From Marinifilum sp. D714 (lineage in GTDB: Bacteria; Bacteroidota; Bacteroidia; Bacteroidales; Marinifilaceae), in NCBI RefSeq assembly GCF_030851345.1, contig NZ_JALPNU010000001.1:310001-374000 (forward strand): DNA of 64,000 nucleotides. Direction: 5' to 3'. Each line of letters begins with the position of its first letter. Position 1 is the first letter of the stretch. The notes below the pieces were generated by a model. The model was not told the origin of the DNA, made no database searches, and saw nothing but the letters and a program-made list of their open reading frames with translations. A program made the translations under genes and the position numbers. Of this stretch, positions 33,188 to 42,356 are shown in pieces.

Positions 33188-34264
33188 TTATACGTATACT
33201 TTAGGCTCAATTTCGTTTCTAAGAACCATGTAACCGTTCATTGCAAGCGCTTTCATTTCATCCTCTCCAGGATAAACTACTACTGGTGCGATAAATGAAA
33301 CCATATCCTTGATGTAGTTCACCAAATCAGGGTTGTGAGCAATACCACCAGTCAATAGAATTCCTTCTACATTACCTTTCAATACTGCAGCCATTTCACC
33401 AATTGATTTGGCTACCTGGTACGACATTGCATCCTGAATTAATTTTGCTTTTGCATCACCATCTTTGGCTTTCAACTCAATCTCATAAGCATCGTTTGTT
33501 CCCATGTGCGCAACCAATCCACCTTCTCCTTTGATCATCTTCTTGATCTCTTCAAGGGTGTATTTTCCGCTAAAACACATCTTGGCCAAAGCTCCTGTTG
33601 GCAATGAACCTGAACGTTCTGGTGAGAAAGGTCCTTCTCCGTCCAATGCATTGTTTACGTCAACTACTTTTCCTTTCAAGTGAGCACCAACAGAAATACC
33701 ACCACCCAAGTGTGCTACAATTACGTTGATGTCTTCATATTTTTTATCGATAGATTGAGCAAATGCACGTCCGATTGCTTTTTGGTTCAAAGCATGGAAA
33801 ATAGACACTCTTTGGAATTCAGGGTGACCTGAAACTCTAGCTACATCAATCATTTCGTCAACCACTACAGGATCGGCGATGTAAGCTTTTGCTTTAGGCA
33901 ATGATTGTGCAATATTGTCTGCAATCAATCCACCTAAGTTACTAGCGTGCTCTCCAAGAATACCCACTCTTAGGTCTTCCTTCAAACGATCGTTCACTTC
34001 ATAAATTCCAGATTCGATTGGCTTAACCAATCCTCCACGACCAACTACAGCTTCAATAAGGTCAATTTGAATTTCAGCATCTACCATTTCTTTCATGATG
34101 ATGTTCTTGCGAAATTCGAATTGCTCTGTTATCTGATTGAATTCTGCTAATTCTTCCGCGGTATGCTTGATGTTTTTCAAGAAAACTGATTTATCACCTT
34201 GAAATACAGCAATTTTAGTAGATGTTGATCCGGGATTAATTGCTAAGATTCTACGAGTTTCCAT
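33188..34264 (-). CDS. buk: Butyrate kinase
   Basis: Interconverts butyryl phosphate and butyrate with ATP formation, the last step of one butyrate fermentation route (the family also takes branched-chain acyl phosphates). 358 residues, ASKHA fold. Visible motifs: phosphate-1 INPGSTSTKIAVF, VAHLGGGISVGAHLKGKVVDVNNALDGEGPFSPERSG, SLPTGALAKMCFSG and LTGGIAHNPDLV. No phosphate butyryltransferase gene is adjacent. It is flanked by two copies of a 116-bp repeat and has its own terminator. Confidence 0.95.
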   Translation of the reverse strand: METRRILAINPGSTSTKIAVFQGDKSVFLKNIKHTAEELAEFNQITEQFEFRKNIIMKEMVDAEIQIDLIEAVVGRGGLVKPIESGIYEVNDRLKEDLRVGILGEHASNLGGLIADNIAQSLPKAKAYIADPVVVDEMIDVARVSGHPEFQRVSIFHALNQKAIGRAFAQSIDKKYEDINVIVAHLGGGISVGAHLKGKVVDVNNALDGEGPFSPERSGSLPTGALAKMCFSGKYTLEEIKKMIKGEGGLVAHMGTNDAYEIELKAKDGDAKAKLIQDAMSYQVAKSIGEMAAVLKGNVEGILLTGGIAHNPDLVNYIKDMVSFIAPVVVYPGEDEMKALAMNGYMVLRNEIEPKVYV

Positions 34265-34480
34265 TAGTTATAAAAGTATGTTTGTGTTTAAGTTGTAATT
34301 ATAGAGTGCAAAAATATCAAACCAAATTAGAATTTAATAGGATTTACACAGTATTTACATGCAAATTTACAATTAAAATTGATTTTAAGTTACAATTTAA
34401 TACCATTTCGAGAAAATCGTTTAATATCCATTAGGGAAAACGCACAATAAACTGGAATCATAACTGATTAGTTGATTACC

Positions 34481-34510
34481 TCACCTCAATCCTCTCCTTA
34501 AGGAGAGGAA
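34481..34510 (+). repeat. CACCTCAA-CCTCTCC hairpin repeat, copy 1
   Basis: TCACCTCAAT followed by the palindrome CCTCTCCTTAAGGAGAGG and AA. A second direct copy lies at 34775-34804 and an inverted, diverged one at 34901-34933. Confidence 0.75.
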
Positions 34511-34591
34511 GTAGTCAGTAGATAAAGTAAAGCCTGTGTTTTTTATTTGCAAAGCGGTCTTTTAACACATGAAAATTAATAGAGCAAAATA

Positions 34592-34707
34592 TTCCGTCGC
34601 AAATAAGCAAATCATTTCATATCAACATAGCAGTTGCGACGAATTGCAGTACCTAATCATACCTGGGGCGTTGCCCCAGGCTATTAAGATTTGAGCCCTA
34701 CAGGCTC
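34592..34707 (+). repeat. 116-bp dispersed repeat, copy 2
   Basis: Same length and order of hairpins as 32966-33081, with about 15 scattered differences by eye; hairpin CCTGGGGCGTTGCCCCAGG retains both arms, which suggests pairing is conserved. Confidence 0.85.
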
Positions 34708-34774
34708 TTTGTTTGACTTAGTCGGCTGAAACTTTAATGTAGAAGGACCTTTGTGATTGAACTTTTTAATCATC

Positions 34775-34804
34775 TCACCTCAACCCTCTCCTGAAGGAGA
34801 GGAA
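34775..34804 (+). repeat. CACCTCAA-CCTCTCC hairpin repeat, copy 2
   Basis: TCACCTCAAC, then CCTCTCCTGAAGGAGAGG and AA; differs from copy 1 at two positions. Confidence 0.75.
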
Positions 34805-34900
34805 ATATCCCAGATGGAATAGAGAGCAATTGATATTCAGAATCTATCCTATTTTAATCACAGCACTAATGCCACAAGTGCGAGTCCCGGAGACGCATTC

Positions 34901-34933
34901 CTTTCTCCTAGAGGAGAAAGATAGAATGAGGTG
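34901..34933 (-). repeat. CACCTCA-hairpin repeat, inverted diverged copy 3
   Basis: On the minus strand it reads CACCTCATTC...TTTCTCCTCTAGGAGAAAG, the same CACCTCA lead followed by a CTCC/GGAG hairpin. Confidence 0.55.
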
Positions 34934-34938
34934 CAAAA

Positions 34939-34963
34939 AAAAAGCTGATTAAAATAATCAGCT
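34939..34963 (-). terminator. Terminator overlapping the stop codon of the serine hydrolase gene
   Basis: On the minus strand AGCTGATTA / TAATCAGCT is followed by ten T; the stem contains the stop codon of the gene. Confidence 0.8.
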
Positions 34964-36295
34964 CCATCCTTGATGTTTTGGTAAGTTATCTAATGCCATT
35001 CGTTCCGGCCTTGCCTCAAAATGATTGAACAGATCCTGATCTGGCCACTCTTTTACCGATCTCAATACTCTACTCATTAGAACACTCAAATCCCTGGTAA
35101 AGTCGGATCCACGCCAGGTAGATGAGTTGGTAACAATCACAAAGCTATATCCTCCAACCTGGTGTTTCATTAATGCCGAAGATCCAGCCAATGTACCGGT
35201 TCTCCACCATGTTTTGGATCTTGTTCCCTTCCAGCCAATCGGACTGTGTCCTCTTTTATTTGGAGTAGTCATGTAAGCAATGCTTTTGCGTGATAGAATA
35301 TCTGGATGAGCATCATCCCCATCAATAGCCAATAGGAACTTCATCAATTCGGCTGCTGAAGCAACCCAACCTCCTGCTCCTCCCAATTCTTCAATATTGT
35401 TTCCACCATTCGATCGGAAAACTGTTTTTCCAGATCCATCGAATGCTGAAATTTTAATGGCATTGGATTGTTCGTAATATTTCACCTCATTCGGATAATG
35501 ATCCTCCTCAAGGTTTTTACCCAAATGCATATCGAAAACTCCTGCTGGATTCAACACATGAGCTTTTACGTAGTCTTCGTAATTTTCACCTGATGCTTTC
35601 TCAACCACCTTCTCAAGCATTACATATCCCAGGTTGGAATACCCTCCTCTACTTCCTGGTGTAAAATGCAACCTTCTCGATAAAGCAAACTGAATGGTAG
35701 TTTCGGCCGAGATAGGCGGCTTCACCTTCATTTTTTTGGCAATAGACAATGGCAAGAACATCGGGTCGCCATACTTGCTTGAATAACCTGCCGAATGTCT
35801 CAACAAGTGCTCCACTGTAATTCGCTTGGTTCTCTTGTCTCTAATATTGGAATAGATGGAGTCATTTAAAATTCCATGTTCTCCAAACACAAAATCATCC
35901 AGCTTTAGTTTTCCCTCTTCCTGCAATTTCATGATTGCCGTAGCGGTAATCAATTTTGAAACACTGGCAATTCTAAAAATATGAGAAGGTTCAACTTTTA
36001 CTTCATTTTCAACATCAGCGTATCCATAGCCTTTGGCAAACAAAAGCTTTTGATCTTTAACTACAGCTACCGTTGCTCCAGCTACTTCCCATTTCCTTAG
36101 GAATCGCTTAATCAAGCGGTCAGCGCGAGCTGTTTCTACACTTTCTGAAAGATTATTTGATATTCTGTGAGATACTGCTTCGATGCTACTGTCGAAGGCC
36201 AAAACATTTGTTCCTTGTTTTGAGAAACTAAAATTCCGGTTACAAAAGACCAGAAACAATACTATAAGGAAAGAAAATATTCTTCTTATTACCAT
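34958..36295 (-). CDS. Exported beta-lactamase-fold serine hydrolase (class C/esterase family)
   Basis: 445 residues with an N-terminal signal or anchor (VIRRIFSFLIVLFLVF). Catalytic SxxK motif S111-V-S-K114 in FRIASVSKLITATAIMKL, YSNLGYV (Y-x-N) and WRTGTLAGSSALM near the C-terminus in place of the KTG triad. This family covers esterases, D-aminopeptidases and peptidoglycan-related enzymes as well as AmpC, so a beta-lactam-specific role cannot be concluded. Single gene with its own terminator. Confidence 0.88.
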   Translation of the reverse strand: MVIRRIFSFLIVLFLVFCNRNFSFSKQGTNVLAFDSSIEAVSHRISNNLSESVETARADRLIKRFLRKWEVAGATVAVVKDQKLLFAKGYGYADVENEVKVEPSHIFRIASVSKLITATAIMKLQEEGKLKLDDFVFGEHGILNDSIYSNIRDKRTKRITVEHLLRHSAGYSSKYGDPMFLPLSIAKKMKVKPPISAETTIQFALSRRLHFTPGSRGGYSNLGYVMLEKVVEKASGENYEDYVKAHVLNPAGVFDMHLGKNLEEDHYPNEVKYYEQSNAIKISAFDGSGKTVFRSNGGNNIEELGGAGGWVASAAELMKFLLAIDGDDAHPDILSRKSIAYMTTPNKRGHSPIGWKGTRSKTWWRTGTLAGSSALMKHQVGGYSFVIVTNSSTWRGSDFTRDLSVLMSRVLRSVKEWPDQDLFNHFEARPERMALDNLPKHQGWS

Positions 36296-36573
36296 TCAAT
36301 AAAAATTCGTTCAACATGTACTTCCAACATCACAACTCATTCCAACAACAAGTTAACATGTTCTTTTCTACTCAATTCGCTACAAAAATGTTTATATTTT
36401 TTCGAAATACAATTCTAAATTAGAACCATTTTAAAAATAGTAATAATTTATGCATTTATCCCAAAACTTCATTATTTAATCACCAAAAAGATACTTTTTA
36501 CAACAACAACCTTTACTTCAATGGCATAATTTAGAATCAATATCAGCAATCTATTCACGTTAAAATCAAAACA

Positions 36574-36606
36574 AAGGCCATCGAAAATGTATTAACGATG
36601 GCCTTT
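36574..36606 (-). terminator. Terminator of the channel/cyclase operon
   Basis: AAAGGCCATCG / CGATGGCCTTT perfect 11-bp stem with an 11-base loop, downstream of the cyclase stop codon. The rest of the 340-bp gap (36296-36635) holds no gene. Confidence 0.85.
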
Positions 36607-36635
36607 ATATATTATTTTACTTCTTAAAATATTTT

Positions 36636-37943
36636 TTAGTTTTCCTTGCAGGAACAGTTCTCTCCAACCTGGTAAATATGAACCTGATCGTCGAAACCTT
36701 TTACCTGTACTTCGCCCAAATCGGTAAAGCACCCCTTACAATTGAGCATATCTACAAATTGACGACTTACCAGGAACTGTGTTTTAAAGGTTTTATTCAA
36801 TTGCTCTATTCTGGATGCCAGAATCACATTCTTACCGGCAATGGAAAACTGCTTTCTGATCTCGTTCCCAATATTTCCTGTAATCACCTCGCCCGAATGC
36901 AAACCGATTCCCACCTTTGTGATACTGCCATTCTGGTCCGTTCTTAGGTGATTTATGGCTTCCATAATTTCCAAACCTGCATTCAAAGAATCTTTGGCAT
37001 GATTTTCATTTCTTACCGCGATCCCAAATGATGCCATAAATCCATCACCCAAAATCTGGTGAATGATCCCATTGTTCTTTTCTATGATTCGAATGAGGGG
37101 ATCGAATATGGCATTCTGAAACTCAATGGTTTCTTCAGGACTTTGATGATCAGCCATCACCGTAAAGTTTCGAATATCCAGAAACATGATGGATCCAACC
37201 ACTTTATGCCCGATGGTTTCATTTCGGTGAACAATCAACTCATTGGCAACCCCTTTCGACAACTGCTGGCCAAGCAAGGATTCTATTTCTTTCTGCTCTT
37301 CGATGCTGTTCAGGTAGTTGTTTACCCGCTTTTTAATTTCATGTGCCACTACTCCTGCCACCAAACCTCCTACTACAAGGCCAACGCTTCGCATTGTATA
37401 AATCTCCTTCAGTTGAACCACATCCTGTTCGGTTTGAAGATAGTCAATGCCCCAAAATGCGACTGTAAAATATCCTATTCCGGCAAGAACACCTGCTCCT
37501 ACCGATACTTTAAAATCCAGATGCATTGCTGAAAGCATGAGCAACAAGAAGTAAAACAGAAGTCCATCGTATTCCAATATCAAAAGAGAGTAATCGAATT
37601 TTACAGCATGATACAATACAATGGCAGGCAAGCCAAACTCCACCAATATATTAACAATCAGAATTTTTCTGGGAATCTGAATGTTATTCTTAATGGCATG
37701 TCCCAATCGGAAATAAACACCTAGCTCGAACACACAAAACAACACCCACCAAAATACCAAACCTCCTATGAATTGATCCTGGTTTAAGAAATTACGCAAC
37801 AGGTTTGGAGCCAAATAATGAAGCACCGGAAGAACCAAAGAACCAATAATAAAAAGGCCTAAAATGATTCCTACTCTTTTTCTCTCTATCCTTAAAAATT
37901 CGGGATGCAACAACTCATTAAAATGATCATGATGATGAAACAT
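36636..37943 (-). CDS. Membrane-bound class III adenylate/guanylate cyclase
   Basis: 435 residues. About six hydrophobic helices occupy residues 24-205, a short coiled-coil follows (LNSIEEQKEIESLLGQQLSK), and the cyclase domain spans about 245-425. Both metal-binding aspartates are present (D256 in FLDIRNFT, D300 in ILGDGFMASFG), and so are the transition-state pair N372 and R378 (NVILASRIE). It should make cAMP or cGMP; the specificity is not obvious from reading. It lies 22 bp downstream of a cNMP-binding channel gene on the same strand, which is the likely receptor of its product. A Cys pair (CSC) ends the protein. Confidence 0.92.
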   Translation of the reverse strand: MFHHHDHFNELLHPEFLRIERKRVGIILGLFIIGSLVLPVLHYLAPNLLRNFLNQDQFIGGLVFWWVLFCVFELGVYFRLGHAIKNNIQIPRKILIVNILVEFGLPAIVLYHAVKFDYSLLILEYDGLLFYFLLLMLSAMHLDFKVSVGAGVLAGIGYFTVAFWGIDYLQTEQDVVQLKEIYTMRSVGLVVGGLVAGVVAHEIKKRVNNYLNSIEEQKEIESLLGQQLSKGVANELIVHRNETIGHKVVGSIMFLDIRNFTVMADHQSPEETIEFQNAIFDPLIRIIEKNNGIIHQILGDGFMASFGIAVRNENHAKDSLNAGLEIMEAINHLRTDQNGSITKVGIGLHSGEVITGNIGNEIRKQFSIAGKNVILASRIEQLNKTFKTQFLVSRQFVDMLNCKGCFTDLGEVQVKGFDDQVHIYQVGENCSCKEN

Positions 37944-37965
37944 GGTGCTATAATTTACTTATTAG

Positions 37966-39243
37966 TTACATATACCTCTCTTCTCTTGACTTGGATTTTA
38001 GTCTTATTTTCTCAGCGATTTCAGGATATTTTTTCAATACCTTATTGAACTCCTTCTTTTGAAGCTCATACAAATCGGAATATCCTACCGATTTCACGGT
38101 TGCCGTTCTCGTCGTATCTTTAAAAAGCGCGATTTCACCCATAAAATCACCTTTCTTTAAGAGTGTCAACTGTTTTGACTCATCTGCCGATAATACTTTT
38201 AAGCTTCCTTTTTGTACAAAAAACATTGAGTTTGCCGAATCTCCCATTCGAAACAAATAATCACCAGGAGTTAAGATTCTTGGACTAAGATATTGCGCTA
38301 TATCCCTGACAAAATGATCATCAACAGATTCGAACAAGGGAATATCTTTTATAATGTTCTTTTTGAATTCTAACTGCAATTCATTTCTAAGTCCAAAAGG
38401 GAGCGCTTCCATCAATTCAGTTTCATCGTAACCCAACTTTTGCTTCCTTTCATAGGTAAAGTAATCACTAATTCTGTGCTCCAAATCTTTTGAAATGTGC
38501 TGATAGTGAATTAGTGCTCTTAGCTTCTCCATATTTTCTAAAAAGCGCTGTTCTGCAGGATCTTTCTTTGTAAAAATGCCAACCACGTTCCCCACAAGCA
38601 GAGCCAAAAAACCAACTCCTATAAACTGAAGAAAGATATTATAGAGCATCTCGGCATTTCCATGCGGAACCACATCCCCATAGCCAACAGAAGTTAAGGT
38701 GGTTACCGTATAATAAAGTGCTCTCACATAATTGTCTACCTTAGTCAGACTAGCTTCCATTCCATGTATCTGTATCCAAATACAAGCAAACCAGTGTGAA
38801 AATAAAAAAGCTCCAATCCAAAGCAAGCCAAAAGAAATTCCGGTACTGTATCTTAAATTCCTGATTTGAAAATAACGAGCTGTTCGAATCACTCTAACCC
38901 ATTTGAACAATCTGAATAACTGAAATACTGGATTCGAGAACATTACCGCATATGGCAATATGGCCAGTAAATCAGTAATAAATAATTTACTTGATGAATA
39001 GGTATCCCAATAAACATCTTTTAAAAAAGCATGACTTTTAATTCCACGATATCGAAGAATGTTTACAACCAAGTCAAGAAAATAGAGCAAGGATATACAC
39101 AAGTCAAGAGATTTATACCATTCGAAACCTCTCAAATTAAAGAGGAAATCTAAGGGCATTAAACTCACTTGTAGCAAAACGGCTACAATGATCAATATTC
39201 TCCAGGCAGAATTATAAATTGACTTAAAGTAGTTCACAGACAT
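37966..39243 (-). CDS. Voltage-sensor-type potassium channel with cyclic-nucleotide-binding domain
   Basis: 425 residues: six membrane helices with an S4-like segment that has a basic residue every third position (R111, K114, R117, R120, R123), pore selectivity filter TSVGYGD (184-190), a C-linker, and a C-terminal cNMP-binding domain (about 305-415) whose cassette FMGEIALFKDTTRTATV keeps G369-E370 and R379, the residues that hold cyclic nucleotides. It resembles bacterial CNG/HCN-type K+ channels (MloK1/SthK type). It is first in a two-gene operon with a class III cyclase, so gating by the cyclase product is a natural inference. Confidence 0.94.
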   Translation of the reverse strand: MSVNYFKSIYNSAWRILIIVAVLLQVSLMPLDFLFNLRGFEWYKSLDLCISLLYFLDLVVNILRYRGIKSHAFLKDVYWDTYSSSKLFITDLLAILPYAVMFSNPVFQLFRLFKWVRVIRTARYFQIRNLRYSTGISFGLLWIGAFLFSHWFACIWIQIHGMEASLTKVDNYVRALYYTVTTLTSVGYGDVVPHGNAEMLYNIFLQFIGVGFLALLVGNVVGIFTKKDPAEQRFLENMEKLRALIHYQHISKDLEHRISDYFTYERKQKLGYDETELMEALPFGLRNELQLEFKKNIIKDIPLFESVDDHFVRDIAQYLSPRILTPGDYLFRMGDSANSMFFVQKGSLKVLSADESKQLTLLKKGDFMGEIALFKDTTRTATVKSVGYSDLYELQKKEFNKVLKKYPEIAEKIRLKSKSREERYM

Positions 39244-39349
39244 TTGGTTTAGAGTCCTTCAAAATAAATTGAATTTTATCGATTGTTCCAATAAAAATAG
39301 ATAAAAGAGAACTATTAATCGGTAAATGGCATTGAGTTTCTAATTGAAA

Positions 39350-40468
39350 TCAGGCAACTTTTCGATACCTGTTCACTGCAATACTTACAACTGATACCGC
39401 AAATAGCGTTAAAATTGCAATTTCGTCAACAATGTCAAAAAATCCGGATCCTTTCAAAAGTATCATTCGAATTACCTTGATGAAGTAGGCAATCGGATTT
39501 AGGATATTTAATGTTTGTCCCCATTCCGGCATACTTTCCACCGGCGTAAACAAACCACTCATCAAAAGAAAAATCACCATAAAAAACCATGCAATAAACA
39601 TTGCCTGCTGCTGCGTATTGGTCTGTGTGGATATCAGGAGTCCAAAGCCCAAAATGGCAATCAAATAAACAAAGGCTACCAAATAAACCAGCCACACCGA
39701 ACCTAAAAAAGGAATCTTAAACAGGAAAGCAGCTATACTTAAACCTATTCCCAATTCAAAAAATCCGATTATCAAAAATGGTATCAATTTGGCCAGTAAA
39801 AATTGTGATTTTCGAATTGGAGTTACATTGATTTGTTCGATTGTTCCAATCTCTTTTTCTCTTACCACATTCATTGCCGATAAAAACAAACCAATAACCG
39901 TAACCAATAACACAAGTAATCCGGGCAACATATAAGGAATGTATTTCATTTCGGGATTAAACTGATGCAGGTAGCTTGATTGCACAAAATGTACAGGTAC
40001 ACCCGTGCCTACCTCTCGAATACTTGCGCTTACTTTACGATTATAGTCCTGAATTACCGAGGAAATATAAGCATTATACAGACCAGCAGAACTTGCATTA
40101 ATTGCATTTATCAGCACCTGAACAGAAGCTCCCTTCTTTAAATCAACTGATTTCCCAAAATCATCATTAAAAACAAGAATGGCATCAATCTTATCCTTAT
40201 AGATTTCCTTTTCTGCTTCTTCAACCGAAAAGCCAATTTCCTTCACCGTGAAAAAAGGAGACCCATTAAACTTGGATATCAACTCCCTAGAATGACTTGA
40301 AAGATCTTTATCAACGATATACAGATTCGTGTTCTTCATGTCGTAGGTGGCTGCAAAAGACAAAACACAAAGCTGTAGAATTGGCATCACAAAGATGATT
40401 GGCAACATGCTCTTGTTGCGAAAAATCTGTAAAAACTCTTTCTGTAATAGATATTTTAATACTCGCAT
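39350..40468 (-). CDS. ABC-2 type transporter permease (YbhR-like)
   Basis: 372 residues. One N-terminal helix (MLPIIFVMPILQLCVLSF), a periplasmic domain of about 130 residues, then five C-terminal helices, with the ABC-2 signature region VVREKEIGTIEQINVTPIRKSQFLLAKLIPF. Last gene of the efflux operon, 17 bp after the paired permease. The two permeases presumably form the heterodimeric channel served by the two ATPases upstream. Confidence 0.92.
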   Translation of the reverse strand: MRVLKYLLQKEFLQIFRNKSMLPIIFVMPILQLCVLSFAATYDMKNTNLYIVDKDLSSHSRELISKFNGSPFFTVKEIGFSVEEAEKEIYKDKIDAILVFNDDFGKSVDLKKGASVQVLINAINASSAGLYNAYISSVIQDYNRKVSASIREVGTGVPVHFVQSSYLHQFNPEMKYIPYMLPGLLVLLVTVIGLFLSAMNVVREKEIGTIEQINVTPIRKSQFLLAKLIPFLIIGFFELGIGLSIAAFLFKIPFLGSVWLVYLVAFVYLIAILGFGLLISTQTNTQQQAMFIAWFFMVIFLLMSGLFTPVESMPEWGQTLNILNPIAYFIKVIRMILLKGSGFFDIVDEIAILTLFAVSVVSIAVNRYRKVA

Positions 40469-40485
40469 AACTTTTTATTTCACCA

Positions 40486-41592
40486 TTACTGTAATCTGAT
40501 TTTGAACTTCTTAAGACTTAATCCGATAAACCCAAAGGTCATTGCAAGTAGTATTAAGCTTTCCTTCCATACATATTCAAATCCTACTCCTTTTAGCATG
40601 ATATTTTTTAAAATCACAATAAAGTATTTAGGGGGAATGATATAACTGATTACCTGCAGGGGAACTGGCATGTTTCTAATTGGGAATATAAAACCAGAAA
40701 GAATTATGGTTGGCAACATGAGCACAAACATCGAAAGCATCATTGCAACCTGTTGGTTTTTCGCCACTGTGGAAATAAATATCCCAATTGACAAGGCTAG
40801 AAAAATAAACAGAACACTTTCGGCCATCAATAGAGTAAAACTACCAAGAACTGGCACTCCAAACACAAAGTATCCCATACCCACAATTACCAAGGCATTA
40901 ATAAATGACAATGCCAGGTAAGGAGCTACTTTCCCGAGTATAATTTGCAACGGATTTAAAGGCGACACCAGCAATATTTCCATAGTTCCCAACTCTTTCT
41001 CTCGAGCAATGGAAATGGAAGTCATCATAGCTGAAACCAACATTAAAATGGTAGCCATAATGCCAGGAATAAACATGAAAACACTTTCGAGATTGGCGTT
41101 AAAATACATTCTGGAATTGGCTTGAATCGAACTTGGCAATAGATTGTCCTGATTGATTTCCACATTGTAATTTTGCAAAATTCCTTGCAAATAACTCACC
41201 TCTAAGCTTGCTGTATTCGGATCTGAAGCATCGGTTAGTATTTGTACAATCGCTTTGGAATCCTTGACTAATTTCTTTCCAAAATCGGGTTCAAATACTA
41301 AAATTAACTTTACATCTCCTTTTCTAAAAATAGCATCGGCCTGCTCAATACTCTTTAAGTTATTGTTTATCTGAAAATAGCCCGAGGATGTAATTTTATT
41401 GATTATTTCAGCTGTATATTCATCCTTGGAATGATCGAGAACTGCCATTTTCACATCCTTTAGGTCTGTATTAATTACATATCCAAAAAGCATGATCTGC
41501 ACGATAGGCATTCCAAACAAAATAAGCATCGACCGCTTATCGCGGAAAATATGATAGAATTCTTTCTTTAAAAATCCGATAAATCGATTCAT
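40486..41592 (-). CDS. ABC-2 type transporter permease (YbhS-like)
   Basis: 368 residues with the same layout as its neighbour: N-terminal helix (MLILFGMPIVQIMLFGYVI), a roughly 130-residue periplasmic region, and a C-terminal block of five helices containing IAREKELGTMEILLVSPLNPLQIILGKVAPY. Lies 17 bp downstream of the second ATPase gene. Part of the TolC-HlyD-ABC-ABC-permease-permease operon, organised like ybhGFSR. Confidence 0.92.
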   Translation of the reverse strand: MNRFIGFLKKEFYHIFRDKRSMLILFGMPIVQIMLFGYVINTDLKDVKMAVLDHSKDEYTAEIINKITSSGYFQINNNLKSIEQADAIFRKGDVKLILVFEPDFGKKLVKDSKAIVQILTDASDPNTASLEVSYLQGILQNYNVEINQDNLLPSSIQANSRMYFNANLESVFMFIPGIMATILMLVSAMMTSISIAREKELGTMEILLVSPLNPLQIILGKVAPYLALSFINALVIVGMGYFVFGVPVLGSFTLLMAESVLFIFLALSIGIFISTVAKNQQVAMMLSMFVLMLPTIILSGFIFPIRNMPVPLQVISYIIPPKYFIVILKNIMLKGVGFEYVWKESLILLAMTFGFIGLSLKKFKIRLQ

Positions 41593-41609
41593 TACTTCTA
41601 ATTTTTAAT

Positions 41610-42356
41610 CTACTCAACATTTGTAGCCGTTCGAGCCAAAGCCAAAAACACCTGATCCATATCCCCAGCATTAAAATCTTCCTTCAATTTGGCTGGTGTA
41701 TCCAATGCTTCTATTTTTCCATCCACCATTATCGATACCCTATCGCAGTATTCCGCTTCATCCATATAATGGGTGGTCACAAAAATTGTAATTCCCCCTC
41801 GCGCAGCCTCATAAATTAAATCCCAAAACTGTCTTCTTGTAACCGGATCAACTCCTCCTGTTGGTTCATCCAGAAATACAATTTCGGGATTGTGAAAAAT
41901 TGCAACCGAAAATGCTAACTTTTGCTTCCATCCAAGGGGCAAAGAACTAATGCGCTTATTTCTTGCGTGCTGCAAATCCAGTTTCTTTAACAAATCATCA
42001 GCCTTGCGGTGAATCACCTCCTTTGATAATCCATAAATACCACCATAAAATCTGATATTTTCAAACACTGTTAAGTCTTCGTACAACGAAAACTTTTGGC
42101 TCATGTAACCAATGTTCCTCTTCAATTGCTCACGTTGTTTGTATACATCAAAGCCAGCAACACTAATTTCACCTGAAGTAGGATAAGACAAACCGCATAA
42201 TATTTTAATGGCTGTAGTTTTGCCAGCTCCGTTTGCTCCCAGAAAACCAAAAATCTCACCTTTAGAGACCTCGAACGACAAATTGTTGTTTGCAGTAAAA
42301 TCGCCAAATTTCTTACAAAGATTTTTAACTTTTATCACCTTAACATCCTTATTCAT
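41610..42356 (-). CDS. ABC transporter ATP-binding protein (YbhF C-terminal-half-like)
   Basis: 248 residues. Walker A GANGAGKTT, Q-loop MSQKFSLYEDLTVFENI, the ABC signature degenerate as SLPLGWKQKL (usual LSGGQ), Walker B IVFLDEPTGGVDP and switch His in VTTHYMDEAEYC. It overlaps the first ATPase gene by 8 bp. In E. coli YbhF both ATPases are fused in one protein; here they are separate genes. The altered signature motif occurs also in one half of such tandem ATPases. Confidence 0.92.
   Translation of the reverse strand: MNKDVKVIKVKNLCKKFGDFTANNNLSFEVSKGEIFGFLGANGAGKTTAIKILCGLSYPTSGEISVAGFDVYKQREQLKRNIGYMSQKFSLYEDLTVFENIRFYGGIYGLSKEVIHRKADDLLKKLDLQHARNKRISSLPLGWKQKLAFSVAIFHNPEIVFLDEPTGGVDPVTRRQFWDLIYEAARGGITIFVTTHYMDEAEYCDRVSIMVDGKIEALDTPAKLKEDFNAGDMDQVFLALARTATNVE

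Noticed and set aside
34958-36295. Antibiotic-resistance beta-lactamase
   Set aside because: The SxxK/YxN fold is shared by many esterases and peptidases; the KTG motif is altered, so resistance cannot be claimed.
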